Shown piece after piece: positions 28,501 to 36,524 of a stretch of DNA of 64,000 nt (positions are counted from its first letter, which is position 1; every line of letters begins with the position of its first letter). Below the pieces are notes generated by a model. The model was not told the DNA's origin. It made no database searches and saw only the letters and a program-made list of their open reading frames with translations. This DNA is from Phytomonas francai (Eukaryota; Euglenozoa; Kinetoplastea; Trypanosomatida; Trypanosomatidae). The position numbers were made by a program, and so were the translations under genes. The stretch is from contig MJCC01000003.1 in the NCBI GenBank assembly GCA_001766655.1, positions 425,425 through 489,424 on the forward strand, in the 5' to 3' direction.

Positions 28501-29072
28501 AGGGCGGACGGGTTGAACTGCCGGTGCGCCGCCATGAGGCTATTCATGGCCTGTCCGTCCACCCACAAGGGCTTCGCCTGCTCGCGACGCCATGTGGGCG
28601 GGGGCTCGTCGGCTCCGAAGAGGGGCGCCACCGCCACCCGGGCCGCGAGGTGGAGGGCCGGTGGGAAGCTGAGATCGGCGGGCCGGTCCGGGCGGCGGCG
28701 GCGCCACCACGCGTGGGCCCGCGGAGGCCGCCTCGAACTCGGCGACGCCATCGGCTGCCCGCGCGAGGCCGCCTCGGCCGCGGCCCGCGTGCGGCTCTCC
28801 CGCCGCGCGAACCCCACCCGCGGGGGGGCCTCGCTGACGGCGGAGCCGCGGAAGGTCACGTTCGTCCGGCCGGTGCGGATCTGCGGCAGGCGCGGGCTCC
28901 GCGGCTCCCCCGCGAAGATGTTCGGCCGCACCGACCCCCGGCCCGTCCGAAAGACCGTGCTGCCGACCGTCGGGCGTCCGCCGGAGACGCGCCGCATGCC
29001 GGGCGCGTAGGTTCTCCCGAACAGCCCGCTGCCGGCAGGGCCCAGCCTCGGCGCGTCCCGCTTGCCGTTCAT
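25575..29072 (-). CDS. Large protein with an IQ-type motif (about 1165 aa)
   Basis: The frame is open from ATG 29216, but its first 48 codons cross a C tract at about 29100-29112 that looks like leader sequence, so I prefer ATG 29072 (MNGKRDAPRLGP...). The N-terminal ~170 residues are Arg/Gly/Pro/Ser-rich and disordered, in GC-rich DNA. The remainder has more normal composition. A basic helix near residue 735 reads VIQRFLRTCVLKKRRAL, a good IQ motif that could bind calmodulin or a light-chain-like protein. Helical Arg/Trp-rich sequence follows (MLRQWRQLEVGSRFRLQYYR). The C-terminus is charged and Ser/Thr-rich and ends in Lys-rich KKKAQKQKRSKN. I see no motor or kinase domain. A cytoskeletal or flagellar role is possible but unproven. 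Confidence 0.75.
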   Translation of the reverse strand: MNGKRDAPRLGPAGSGLFGRTYAPGMRRVSGGRPTVGSTVFRTGRGSVRPNIFAGEPRSPRLPQIRTGRTNVTFRGSAVSEAPPRVGFARRESRTRAAAEAASRGQPMASPSSRRPPRAHAWWRRRRPDRPADLSFPPALHLAARVAVAPLFGADEPPPTWRREQAKPLWVDGQAMNSLMAAHRQFNPSALSAVAHYLWWLGKEVEAHAMQQVIAENKEFIYTNNSSQIISRSATSFNPDEKEVPYFESLVEDERGQLTLLDSNSTPFAPHSISSSHMSSTQPLVEGLLVSRPKAIATINGPSASSGSGFSSKNPYFPPLVRLVDDARSHQGGGAFASRHSTVQWSSEAKPALDTNLESLTLCESFPRVYTEDSHDLILTEEGYANISRPSIAEDHFYGEAVDTDEEDEAIRILNHENFEFKDLHNGLQFSDEWFEALEGANSSSSEQGFDCSCWAFSLEAVTSEGLIYSLGMLVDPVSERYVFDGVPFREEARVLHTSVNFYENPKNDGRNGAPEVAVMTKNVRMLLREYASISKSFGGGIIVQTFSLLPDEKDEEEENGQPTKEDEVDATAYQLVPPQKVQQLLWECLPGALTRAFTLAPYIILDAAAKNQKLRRKRNTSMVGSPMYKHDRERRLTPTLSLTGVLEEQSGDLAKLKEAELSSGKLEGVSLGARELLPIEALWRYKQPKLFKWAMLHDPAELQVAADLLINFALKLIKAQEQKRAVRKVLNAVGVIQRFLRTCVLKKRRALQKMLRQWRQLEVGSRFRLQYYRPLFSAAGQIETIINSFLQQHMVTSNNYKIELINELWDARRVAYREWVAKQALRDAFAYQHGSQQSRRTSCNSGRTSSAPSSVRDHLPSLALMDDIDKFIMWIREQSFASGPDDSMGVPTEDSSQLMSRMVSRLNEIAWPSWHVSKQSEASDRDSQRLVSENDEKAHSTTPSTKTLKTTEEGELPKEDVELSKKKLSFFQNVVLNKSTLNISSRARWQRQQDELHERFGWFIPPDDLLHESHQCLLAKLASSVLTREQTQHEIQRALQEVAVSRTSSTSGTEKLNQKMPLSSEQDSSIGHDQQTDPERTARTGGKGSPNTIGRSPLSEILQKNSPGNCSHNVDSASRKDIWPASRTLMPGLNDIGWIKGSKKKAQKQKRSKNLGKHMPPPHM

Positions 29073-29386
29073 CGCGTCACAAGCGGAAGGAACAGAAGAG
29101 GGGGGGGGGGGTCGGATGAGCCCGAGTGCTGTTTGTAACAAAAATGAACCTAAGGATGACACAGAAACAAAATACGATGCATACAAGGAAGGGGTAAGGT
29201 GAAACACAGTATCCATGCGGACACGATATCCAGTTCCGCAGCAGAACCCAAATGGGGATTTTCCCCAAGCAACAACGAGGAAAAGGTTTTTTTTTATTTT
29301 TAGTTAGACAAATGATAAATAAATAAGGAAAAAATCTTGTATACCGGGCGCTTCAACCATTTGAGCCTTCGTATGTCCTATTCGTT
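29073..29386. other. Spacer between uS3 and the IQ-motif gene
   Basis: It holds the probable leader of the IQ-motif gene, including a 12-base C tract on the transcribed strand, and a T/A-rich 3' region of uS3. If the upstream ATG at 29216 is used, about half of this stretch would be coding. Confidence 0.5.
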
Positions 29387-30040
29387 TTAGGCCTGGATCT
29401 TCTTGGGCTCGATCACCGTGATGACATCCGGGAGCGTCTCCGAGGGGCCCGTGCGGTTTTCAGGATCCGTCGGAAGCATGATCTTTACCTTCACACCGAT
29501 GCAGCCCGCGCGGAGGTAGCAGTGGCGGCTGGCGGAGTCCACGAAGGTCTTGTGCGCGGTACCGGACTTGATCATATACCCATCGCGGAAGGTCATGCTC
29601 TTGGCGCGCTGGCCCTTGATCTTGCCGCCGACAACGACCTCGCAGCCCTTCGCGCCAGACTCCATCACGTACCGAATAATCCCCATCGCGGCGCGGCGCA
29701 CCTGCAGGTTATTCAGGAGCTTAAACCGGAGGGACTCGACCTGGGCCATCGCCGAAAGCCCGCGCGACTCGATGCGCTCCACGAAGAGCTGAAGCTTGTT
29801 CTCCTTATAGCGGAAACGCTGCTGGATCGCGCTGGTCAGTTCACGAATCCGGCGACCCTTCTCGCCGAGGATCTCGCGGGTCTTCGTCGCGCGAATCACG
29901 ATCTCGCTGCGGAGCGGCGTAACGCGGTACTCCACACCGGCGAACCCCTCCTCCGCGAGGTCGCGCTTGAGGAATTCGAAGAGTTCGGCGTAGAACACCC
30001 CATCGCGGATGACCATACGCTTCTTGGAGAGAGGACCCAT
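29387..30040 (-). CDS. RPS3: 40S ribosomal protein uS3 (RPS3)
   Basis: ATG at 30040; 217 residues, close to the family length in kinetoplastids. The N-terminus [26 protein letters not shown] is typical of kinetoplastid uS3. The type II KH domain follows, with [22 protein letters not shown] (about residues 55-77). The C-terminal domain includes [23 protein letters not shown] and [18 protein letters not shown], and then [13 protein letters not shown]. uS3 forms the mRNA entry channel of the small ribosomal subunit. A clear pyrimidine tract and CATAG lie just upstream, giving a leader of 26 nt if used. No paralogue is seen in the window. Confidence 0.98.
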   Translation of the reverse strand: MGPLSKKRMVIRDGVFYAELFEFLKRDLAEEGFAGVEYRVTPLRSEIVIRATKTREILGEKGRRIRELTSAIQQRFRYKENKLQLFVERIESRGLSAMAQVESLRFKLLNNLQVRRAAMGIIRYVMESGAKGCEVVVGGKIKGQRAKSMTFRDGYMIKSGTAHKTFVDSASRHCYLRAGCIGVKVKIMLPTDPENRTGPSETLPDVITVIEPKKIQA

Positions 30041-30685
30041 TTGGCACTTTGTGATTAAGCGTCCAACTATGTTGAAATAAAGACAAAGTGAGTAGGGGTG
30101 AGAGCAAGGGAAAAGGATGATAATAAAAAGGCGTAGACAAAATATGAACCCCTTCGTCGTTGGAACATTGCATTTTCGATCTGTTCAACAGAGAATGTGC
30201 TAGGGTTGTGGGACCCCCTCTCTCCCCTCCGAAGGTCTACTCCAGACTTTATTTTCTTTCATTACGCATAATATTAGAATGGAAGCCTCGATATAGCTAG
30301 GGAAATGGGATTCAACACTTGTGCATACTATTTAGACGATAGAAAGTAAATGTATGACTTCGTGGATATGGCGGTAACTCGCAATCCTAGCTGCATATAC
30401 TGGTAGGATATTCGACCGGGCCCCCGCTAAGGCTACACGAGCGGCGGTCAAACTCCGACTGAACACCGTTAGCGCTTATCCGGCCCCAAAGCTTGCCCAC
30501 CGAGTTCGCTGGGGGAACCAGACACTACTTCTCCGCTGTGGTGATGTTATTACTGCATAGCAAGGTATTCCTTGATTACCACCATAAAAAATTTCTGGCG
30601 CCGATGTTTATGGGTAATAGGCACGGTATGAAAGGGGAAAAAACCCTCTGGGCATACTTATAGTGTATAATTACTAAACAGGCCT
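30041..30685. other. Spacer upstream of uS3 with a GC-rich island
   Basis: About 645 bases. Most is AT-rich, but 30405-30540 is a GC-rich island with a short hairpin (CCGCT and AGCGG arms around 30424-30444) and two short open minus-strand frames. It has no ATG and no tRNA T-loop that folds properly. It could be a small RNA, part of a UTR, or a relic. Confidence 0.4.
30067..30120 (-). promoter_or_regulatory. Polypyrimidine tract and trans-splice acceptor for uS3
   Basis: On the minus strand a C/T-rich run of about 45 bases ends in CAACATAG at 30067-30068, followed by 26 bases and the uS3 ATG. The position and composition match kinetoplastid spliced-leader acceptor sites. This is the clearest such site in the window. 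Confidence 0.65.
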
Positions 30686-31039
30686 TTATTCAGGAAAACT
30701 AAGGATTACCCGGTCTTGCATGGCGTAGCCGGCTGAGGTCATTGGGTGCCTTATCTCCACCTTAAACCCTAAACCAACCAATTTGTCTAACGTTTTATCG
30801 ACCTCCTTCTGCAGGTCCTTTTGCTCCTCCTGGGTGAGGGATTCCAAAGGGGTCGATAGACCGGTGATGCAATGTCCGATTGTCATGAGCTTCGCATTGG
30901 TGCGAAGAATCTGCTGTTCCTCCGGGGTGCCTGCTGCGAGGATTGGATTCGGACACATTTCAACGTCGCAAATTCCTTGCTTTTTGACCTCATCTAGGAC
31001 TTCTGGGTGCGCGAATTCGTGGAACACAGCTAATAACAT
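30686..31039 (-). CDS. Small unrecognised protein (117 aa)
   Basis: ATG at 31039. The protein is compact, without low complexity: MLLAVFHEFAHPEVLDEVKK, a CDVEMCPNP segment, helices QEEQKDLQKEVDKTLDKLV, and a C-terminal strand GFKVEIRHP...DRVILSFPE. The even amino-acid use and globular look support a real gene. I recognise no family. It sits directly upstream of uS3 in the array, a position that carries no functional meaning by itself in kinetoplastids. Confidence 0.7.
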   Translation of the reverse strand: MLLAVFHEFAHPEVLDEVKKQGICDVEMCPNPILAAGTPEEQQILRTNAKLMTIGHCITGLSTPLESLTQEEQKDLQKEVDKTLDKLVGLGFKVEIRHPMTSAGYAMQDRVILSFPE

Positions 31040-31957
31040 GCTGAACTCAGTGAAATTTTAAAATTTTATATTATCAGTATTTTTACTATTTCTTTATGAA
31101 ATTGAGCTTTTCTCACCCATGTTCCATTTTGCATTGGTAAAACCAATGAAGGGAAATATTTTTTTTTTTTAAGAGGTGGGGTGAGGGAAAAGTGGAAGAA
31201 ACAGTCAAGAGCCACAGAGATGGGGATCCGCAAAGGAAAGAGAGAAAAAAGAAGGATGACATTACACGCTCATTTGGGAAGAAACCAGAGTTTACGATGC
31301 TGTGAAAAATCATATAGACATAACTGAAACATGCCAAAGGGAAGGGTTAAGAGAGAAAAGTGACTTATGGAAAATCATCTCTCATAAAATACAGGTATAT
31401 AAAAGAATGAAAATACTCTTTTATGATTTTGTTATTTACCTTATATAGAGATTGTAGCAGGGATCAGTAGATCACAGTAAAGGGCATAAAATGGATTTGC
31501 GCAAAAAGGCGCAAAATAATAAAATAAGGTACCGTATGTATGTAAATATAATAGGTAGTTATACTCACCAAGACCAATAAATTAATGCATTCGTAAAGCA
31601 AAAAAGGTACCAATAGTTCTGATTGAAGAACAAATATAAAAATGAATTTGCAAAGAAACCATGAAAGGAATTTTTCTGTTGGGAAAAAGTTCCATATTGG
31701 AGCTTCAGAAGGCTTAGAATATATATATATATATATATATATAATGCCCGTCGCAGTCGCTGCAAAACGATTAAGCATAGAGGCTGTCGCAGCCAAGGTA
31801 TGTTATTCTTCAGCACAGATATACGCGTAAATTTTGCTCAGCTTTAGAAAGGGGACCAGTAAACATATTCCTTATTGTTGTAGCGTATTTTTATTTCCCA
31901 TTTTCGAAATAAAATCTTATTTTCTGAGTTGTTTGCATACACAGATACACTTGGCCC
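31040..31957. other. AT-rich spacer with (TA)n
   Basis: It contains (AT)11 at 31721-31742. A hydrophobic minus-strand frame (31464-31796) translates the repeat as IYIYIY and is rejected. No gene is called. Confidence 0.5.
31721..31742. repeat. (AT)11 microsatellite
   Basis: Perfect AT dinucleotide run in the spacer downstream of the small orphan gene's neighbour. Confidence 0.9.
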
Positions 31958-33682
31958 TTAATCTATCGATAAAAGAGTGGTTTGTCTAGGAGAGGCTTTA
32001 TCTTCCTTCATCTGGGCCGGACTTTGTGATTGAAGACTTTCATTTAAGCCGGTGTTTGCTTCTGAGTGAGTACTTTTTTGATGAGAAAGGTTTCTTATGC
32101 CATTGTTATTTAATCTTTCTTCTTGCTGCGGGCTTTCGTTTTCGTTGACTTCCCTCGGTACCGTGTGGTCGCCACTTGTTTGCCTACGAATACCACCCCC
32201 GCCTTGCGTTTGCGTGAAGCCCGATGCGTGGTGGGCCTCCCCTGGTGCGTTGTCATCGAACTCCGCATTCTTAAGTGCCGATAAGCTGCAGCAGAAAAGG
32301 AGTGAAAGGATTAGCCCGAACAGCGTGAAGAGGGAGAATACTATGTAGAGTGGGATAAGGGCTGTCCGGAGCGAGAGGGTGCCAACATAGGACCCCCACC
32401 GGGAATAAAAGTTAAGGCGAACGCATAGCATCACCACCACGGCAAGGATGAGACTAACAAATAACAAACACAGGATGAGGTGTAAATATAACGCAAGTAT
32501 ACGATGGAAAGGAAACCGCTTCGTCGCCGCATCCCCCTCTTCAGGCTCGGTATGCTCACCTCTAGTGCTGTCAAAGGTGCGTTCATTTTCGGGTAAGGGG
32601 GTGGAATGGGTGGGGTGCGCACGGCTGCCTCTTTCTCTGGAAGCCCCAAGGGGTTGTTGACTCGGCTCCCGTCTTGGCTCTGACGCACTTTCGCGTTGAC
32701 GTGACTCCGATTCGTTGCCTTCGCGAGAGGGGTGCCCACCTCCAAAATGAGAACTAACGGCACCCGATAGCAGGACTTTGAGCAAGCACTCAATCAGAAT
32801 GAGAAATCCGCATATAAAAAACGGAATCCCAACAACAATAAAGTAGTTTGTTTTAATAATCTCGTCCGAACGGCAACCGGTCAGGATGAAAAAAGCTCCC
32901 ACGCAGAATACCATTAATACACGAACCAAAGTTCGAAGCAAAAGGAAAACAACAAATTTGCGCATCCCGATCTTCCAAAGAGTGTTTACATGCTTCAAAT
33001 TAAGAAAAGCTACACGTCCGACTTCTAAAAAAATAAAAAATGTCATTATATATGCTGGGCATAGCCAAACACGCCATTTTAAGCAATCACTCAGCTTGGG
33101 GTCATAATTCATGTGACTACAACGCACATTCCTTTCGTTGCGATGTTTTACAATGGGGATGAAAAATATAAGCAGTAATAGGCAATATGTAGCTAGCAGC
33201 AGATAAATGGCGCCCAGGAGCCGATTTCGAACTGCCACAATCGCCATTGGAAGCGTGCTTATTGCCACCAGCCCTGCAACTACAAACAAAGGAGAAAATA
33301 CTTTTATGTAGTTCCATGAAGAGGATAGCTTGCCGTCAACATATTTACCAAGGAGTACAAGAAAGACTAAAACCAAGACAAAACACACAAGCATAAACAG
33401 CAAAAACATACACCCAAACACGGCACTCAGCATGAAGGGCGGTGCCATTGCCGCAGGGTCATCTAAAGCTCGTAGACCTTTTTCACCGAAGCGATCGTAA
33501 ATTGAGCGCCTTTTCGGATCGATTAGGACGTCATACGCCTGCTTGACTTCTACAAATTGCTCAACGCCCTGGGGACCAGCCTTATCCGGATGGAGTGACA
33601 AGGCTAATGATCGGTAGCTACGCTTGATGTCTTCCTGAGATGCGTTATGGTCAACTTTTAGGATTGAGTAAAAATCGGCCAT
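31958..33682 (-). CDS. J-domain protein with a polytopic membrane region
   Basis: I prefer ATG 33682 (MADFYSILKVDHNASQEDIK), which begins exactly at a J domain; ATG 33718 lies 12 codons upstream in frame. The J domain spans residues 1-65 with HPD at 31-33, so it should stimulate an Hsp70. After a short link come about eight or nine membrane segments, the first at residues 80-110 and the last near FTLFGLILSLLFCCSL. A charged hydrophilic loop lies between the sixth and the last pair, and the C-terminal tail is hydrophilic. There is no G/F region or zinc finger, so it is a class C J-protein. The membrane part recalls the TMEM185/fragile-X-F group by layout only. ER or another endomembrane is the likely location. 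Confidence 0.85.
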   Translation of the reverse strand: MADFYSILKVDHNASQEDIKRSYRSLALSLHPDKAGPQGVEQFVEVKQAYDVLIDPKRRSIYDRFGEKGLRALDDPAAMAPPFMLSAVFGCMFLLFMLVCFVLVLVFLVLLGKYVDGKLSSSWNYIKVFSPLFVVAGLVAISTLPMAIVAVRNRLLGAIYLLLATYCLLLLIFFIPIVKHRNERNVRCSHMNYDPKLSDCLKWRVWLCPAYIMTFFIFLEVGRVAFLNLKHVNTLWKIGMRKFVVFLLLRTLVRVLMVFCVGAFFILTGCRSDEIIKTNYFIVVGIPFFICGFLILIECLLKVLLSGAVSSHFGGGHPSREGNESESRQRESASEPRREPSQQPLGASRERGSRAHPTHSTPLPENERTFDSTRGEHTEPEEGDAATKRFPFHRILALYLHLILCLLFVSLILAVVVMLCVRLNFYSRWGSYVGTLSLRTALIPLYIVFSLFTLFGLILSLLFCCSLSALKNAEFDDNAPGEAHHASGFTQTQGGGGIRRQTSGDHTVPREVNENESPQQEERLNNNGIRNLSHQKSTHSEANTGLNESLQSQSPAQMKEDKASPRQTTLLSID

Positions 33683-34226
33683 GTTTATAGATTTCCCCCA
33701 CCTTGTTAATTCAAACAAAGTATCGGTGTTCCTATTTTTTTGTTTTTAGTTCATTAATGGTAAATAATGGGGATGTACTTAAAAAATTGAATTAAAGAGA
33801 ATACGAAAGGAACTGTGAAAAAGCAAACATCAGCTTCATATAGCCTTACTACTGGACAGCATTATCGATGCAAAGAAGGGTGATACTAACTTTGGCAACC
33901 GTCTTATCAAATGAGAAAAGGAAGTGCGAGTTCAAACCCGTATTCCTTTTACTCTTTTATTCAACCAAGGAAAGAGCTGAAAAAGTGTTTCCGTTAATAT
34001 TCCCGTCATTTTTTCCCCCGAGATGGGACACAAACATACATATATATGTATATATATTTATATATATGTTCCAACTCATTATGATCTTCTGTGAAAGTAC
34101 TGAACTGATTGGAGAAAAGGGGAAAATAGCACACCAACAAAGAAGCCCTACCCTGTAAAGCGAGTGTATGCATGAGGAGTAGATTCTACAAAGCCCAGCA
34201 TACTGTCCCCTTCCAACTACAGCAGT
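33683..34226. other. Spacer without a recognised gene
   Basis: It holds an imperfect (TA)n stretch at about 34039-34068. A plus-strand frame of 96 codons (33868-34158) crosses that repeat and is not convincing. Confidence 0.5.
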
Positions 34227-34580
34227 TTACTGCGGTTGCCTTTGCATTGCGCGAAGCATCTTCGCCATCGCGTCCGCCTGCACCTCGTGAACCTCCCGCT
34301 CATTCGACTCCATTATCACTGTGCGGAGGATCGCATCCCACTTCGCAGAGCAGTTCTGCACACATTTCTTCTCCTCCAAGTCTTTCTTAAGTCGGTATCG
34401 AATAGGGGCCTGGGTTGTGCGCTGCAGTGTGTACAACTCCTCCCTATCGAGGCACCGCTCCATGCAAAAGTTGGTGCTGTTATACATTAACGCCGACTGC
34501 AGACGCGCTTCGGTTAGAAATTGGTAAGAACGCGTAATGTTCTCCTCGAAAGGGGTCATAGGAGGAGCTTGAGACTGCAT
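34227..34580 (-). CDS. Small TIM (Tim9/10-family) chaperone with widely spaced CX3C motifs
   Basis: The start is ATG 34580 (MQSQAPPMTPFEE...); the codon at 34589 is GTG. The 117-residue protein has twin CX3C motifs, CMERC (Cys 39 and 43) and CVQNC (Cys 73 and 77), flanked by helices. That is the signature of the intermembrane-space chaperones that carry hydrophobic precursors to the TIM complexes. The two motifs are 29 residues apart, against roughly 11-16 in most small TIMs, so the loop between the paired helices is enlarged. Phe38 before the first motif (NFC) is also typical. Import would use the Mia40-like oxidative route, but kinetoplastids lack a clear Mia40. A CHCH protein is less likely, since those use CX9C. 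Confidence 0.75.
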   Translation of the reverse strand: MQSQAPPMTPFEENITRSYQFLTEARLQSALMYNSTNFCMERCLDREELYTLQRTTQAPIRYRLKKDLEEKKCVQNCSAKWDAILRTVIMESNEREVHEVQADAMAKMLRAMQRQPQ

Positions 34581-35042
34581 TTTGTACACTTTAATTTTAT
34601 TTTTGTATGCTTACTTATTTATTTGACTTTTTTTTTTTTACCCGCTCTATGTATCTTGATTTGCTTCCTCTTTCCCTGCGCAGTTAAGTTCTTTGAACTG
34701 CAATCGATAATAAACATAAAGAAATAGTAAAGATGAAGATCATCGGTGAGTAGTAGCGATCTATAATACATCTCAAGCAGATGGAATGGGAATGTTTCAT
34801 AGTGTTTCTACCTATTAGGATTTTTTAGGGCACGCATGCGCCTTTCCTAATTGAAGGTATAAGAAAATAGGGGATGATAATGCTAACACAGTATCTTTGT
34901 TTTAAAGGGTTCTCAAGTATTGGCACCAACGCAACCTCACCGGACTCTCGGCGCAGGACAACGCAAGCCAAAAGGGTCCCGTTCGATAAGAATGGCTCCC
35001 TCTGACTTCATCCTCTTCTCCATGAAGGGAAAGGGCGTTATT
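34581..35042. other. Spacer without a recognised gene
   Basis: AT-rich; a T tract lies near 34629-34639. Short plus-strand frames (34521-34727, 34920-35135) show no domain. Confidence 0.5.
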
Positions 35043-35789
35043 TCAACAAAACACACGGTGAGTAAATTTTACAGTACAGAAACACATCATAATCCAAATG
35101 AAAATGCCAAAAGACACCGCTGGTTCATGAATTAAATCACTTTTGCCACCCACCGACGGGGCCATTTTACCGCTTGCGTGATATTCACCCCCGATAACAA
35201 AATGGGCGGCTTGTTTAAAAAAGCCAAATATCACAGCTGTTAGGCAGAATACGTCTGCGAACGCGCTCATGACGAAACACATTGGCAACTGCCCAACGTA
35301 GGGTCTACTCCACCACTGCCAGCCCCAACACCCAACAGGGCCATACCGGATCACACGCGTAAGGACCCCCGGAAGCGTACTACGCAGGCAGCCGCCCCTC
35401 ACGCCGACGGCTTTTTTGTTATCCTCTTCGGTGCACGCGAGTGCACCCCGCCGCGATGATCTCGTTATAAAAAAGAATAACGACATGAGCCCCAGCTGGT
35501 TGTTGGAGCGCTGCGAAACCTCCTCGGAGAGCTTCTTTCGGAGTATCATAAGTTTACGCTCGACACGTGCGAATTCATGCCACGTGTCCGTGGTGTTAAG
35601 CACCACGGCCTGTTTTTCTAAATTCGATATTTCAGCCTCCATTGCAATTTCGTTTGGGAAAAAAAGCGGCCTCGCAAGGCGGCGTTCCCAGTACACGCTG
35701 CCAAGGTAAGACAACACTACAACGATAAACGTCACGATAAGAACGTCATTATTGCTAATTTCATCACGCTGCACGAGGCTGAAAACCAT
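35043..35789 (-). CDS. GET1/WRB-like tail-anchored protein insertion receptor
   Basis: The start is ATG 35789 (MVFSLVQRDEIS...); the codon at 35807 is TTG. The 248-residue product has an N-terminal membrane segment (residues 15-33), a coiled-coil region (about 50-92) containing the family-like stretch DTWHEFARVERKLMILRKKL, and two or three C-terminal membrane segments (including about 168-200 and near FGIFIWIMMCFC). This is the layout of GET1/WRB, the ER receptor whose cytosolic coiled coil receives tail-anchored proteins from the GET3 ATPase. The short D-[EK]-FA---K(R)L pattern is the main sequence link. A GET2/CAML partner is not in the window. The extra hydrophilic insert after LMSLFFFI (about 110-165) is unusual. 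Confidence 0.7.
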   Translation of the reverse strand: MVFSLVQRDEISNNDVLIVTFIVVVLSYLGSVYWERRLARPLFFPNEIAMEAEISNLEKQAVVLNTTDTWHEFARVERKLMILRKKLSEEVSQRSNNQLGLMSLFFFITRSSRRGALACTEEDNKKAVGVRGGCLRSTLPGVLTRVIRYGPVGCWGWQWWSRPYVGQLPMCFVMSAFADVFCLTAVIFGFFKQAAHFVIGGEYHASGKMAPSVGGKSDLIHEPAVSFGIFIWIMMCFCTVKFTHRVFC

Positions 35790-36332
35790 TCTGTTCTTTT
35801 GATGCAAATTAACGGCCTCTTTTATTTATTGGACAATGTATAAACGGGATATGAGCGATCCCTTTCACACAAGGGAAATATATCGCCTTTTTACGCGGTA
35901 TATGTGCAAATGCCCTTCGTTTGCCTTCTTTTCTTTGATATCGTTGAGTACAAAAGAGTGTTTATGAGTGCGTTCGAGTAAAGAGGGCAAGAAATAATGG
36001 TCCATCGAGTGTTGTCAAATGAGTAAGCAGTGAATTAATATTTTTTTTAGTCAAAATTCACGCCGAAAGGCGTATACACACGTATCGGTATGCAACACCC
36101 AAATATAATTAGAAAAGCATTTTTTTTTAAACGTTGACCTTTATTCGATTTTGAAAAATGGAGGTACTAAGTAATACAAAACACCTTTAGGTTCTACCCT
36201 CATGGAGTGTAAGAGAAAACGCAGGGCTAAATAGTAAAAATTCTATCGGGAAGCTCCTCTACATATATGTACTACAATATTCATCATTTACACAACACCC
36301 AGCACATTCTTCAACGACACGATGAACAAGGA

Positions 36333-36362
36333 ACTCTGAGATTGATCGTTAGTACTCAGAGT
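36333..36362. other. Hairpin in the 3' region of the SAP-like gene
   Basis: ACTCTGAG pairs with CTCAGAGT across a 14-base loop. It could form an RNA hairpin in the transcript about 160 bases past the stop codon, or be chance. Confidence 0.4.
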
Positions 36363-36393
36363 AACGCAACTGATGTAAAGGTGAGCACATTCC

Positions 36394-36416
36394 ATCTATC
36401 TATCTATCTATCTATA
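36394..36416. repeat. (CTAT)n tetranucleotide repeat
   Basis: About five to six CTAT units. Confidence 0.85.
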
Positions 36417-36524
36417 TGAGATCAGAGAAGGCATCTGTGAGGGAAACCGTGAGGGAGGGAAACCCAATCAATTCAACCCAATGTCCCCCTCCCCACACTT
36501 GTGAAGCGCGCCAGGCGCGGCGCC

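Larger units (their letters stand above)
35790..36524. other. Spacer with CTAT repeat and hairpin
   Basis: It contains an 8-bp perfect inverted repeat (36333-36340 with 36355-36362) and a (CTAT)n run at 36394-36416, both within 200 bases downstream of the stop of the SAP-like gene, so probably in its 3' UTR. No gene is seen. Confidence 0.5.

Noticed and set aside
29073..29216. Upstream ATG for the IQ-motif gene
   Set aside because: The added 48 codons cross a C tract and look like leader; the Met at 29072 starts the normal-looking protein. Not excluded.
30387..30524. Short frame resembling the C-terminus of ribosomal protein eL33
   Set aside because: Only a WGRI and a YP-SI match; several conserved residues are missing and there is a stop codon immediately upstream without a start. 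Treated as part of the unexplained GC island.
31464..31796. Minus-strand hydrophobic ORF of 110 codons
   Set aside because: Much of it translates the (TA)n repeat and poly-T/A; no conserved sequence.
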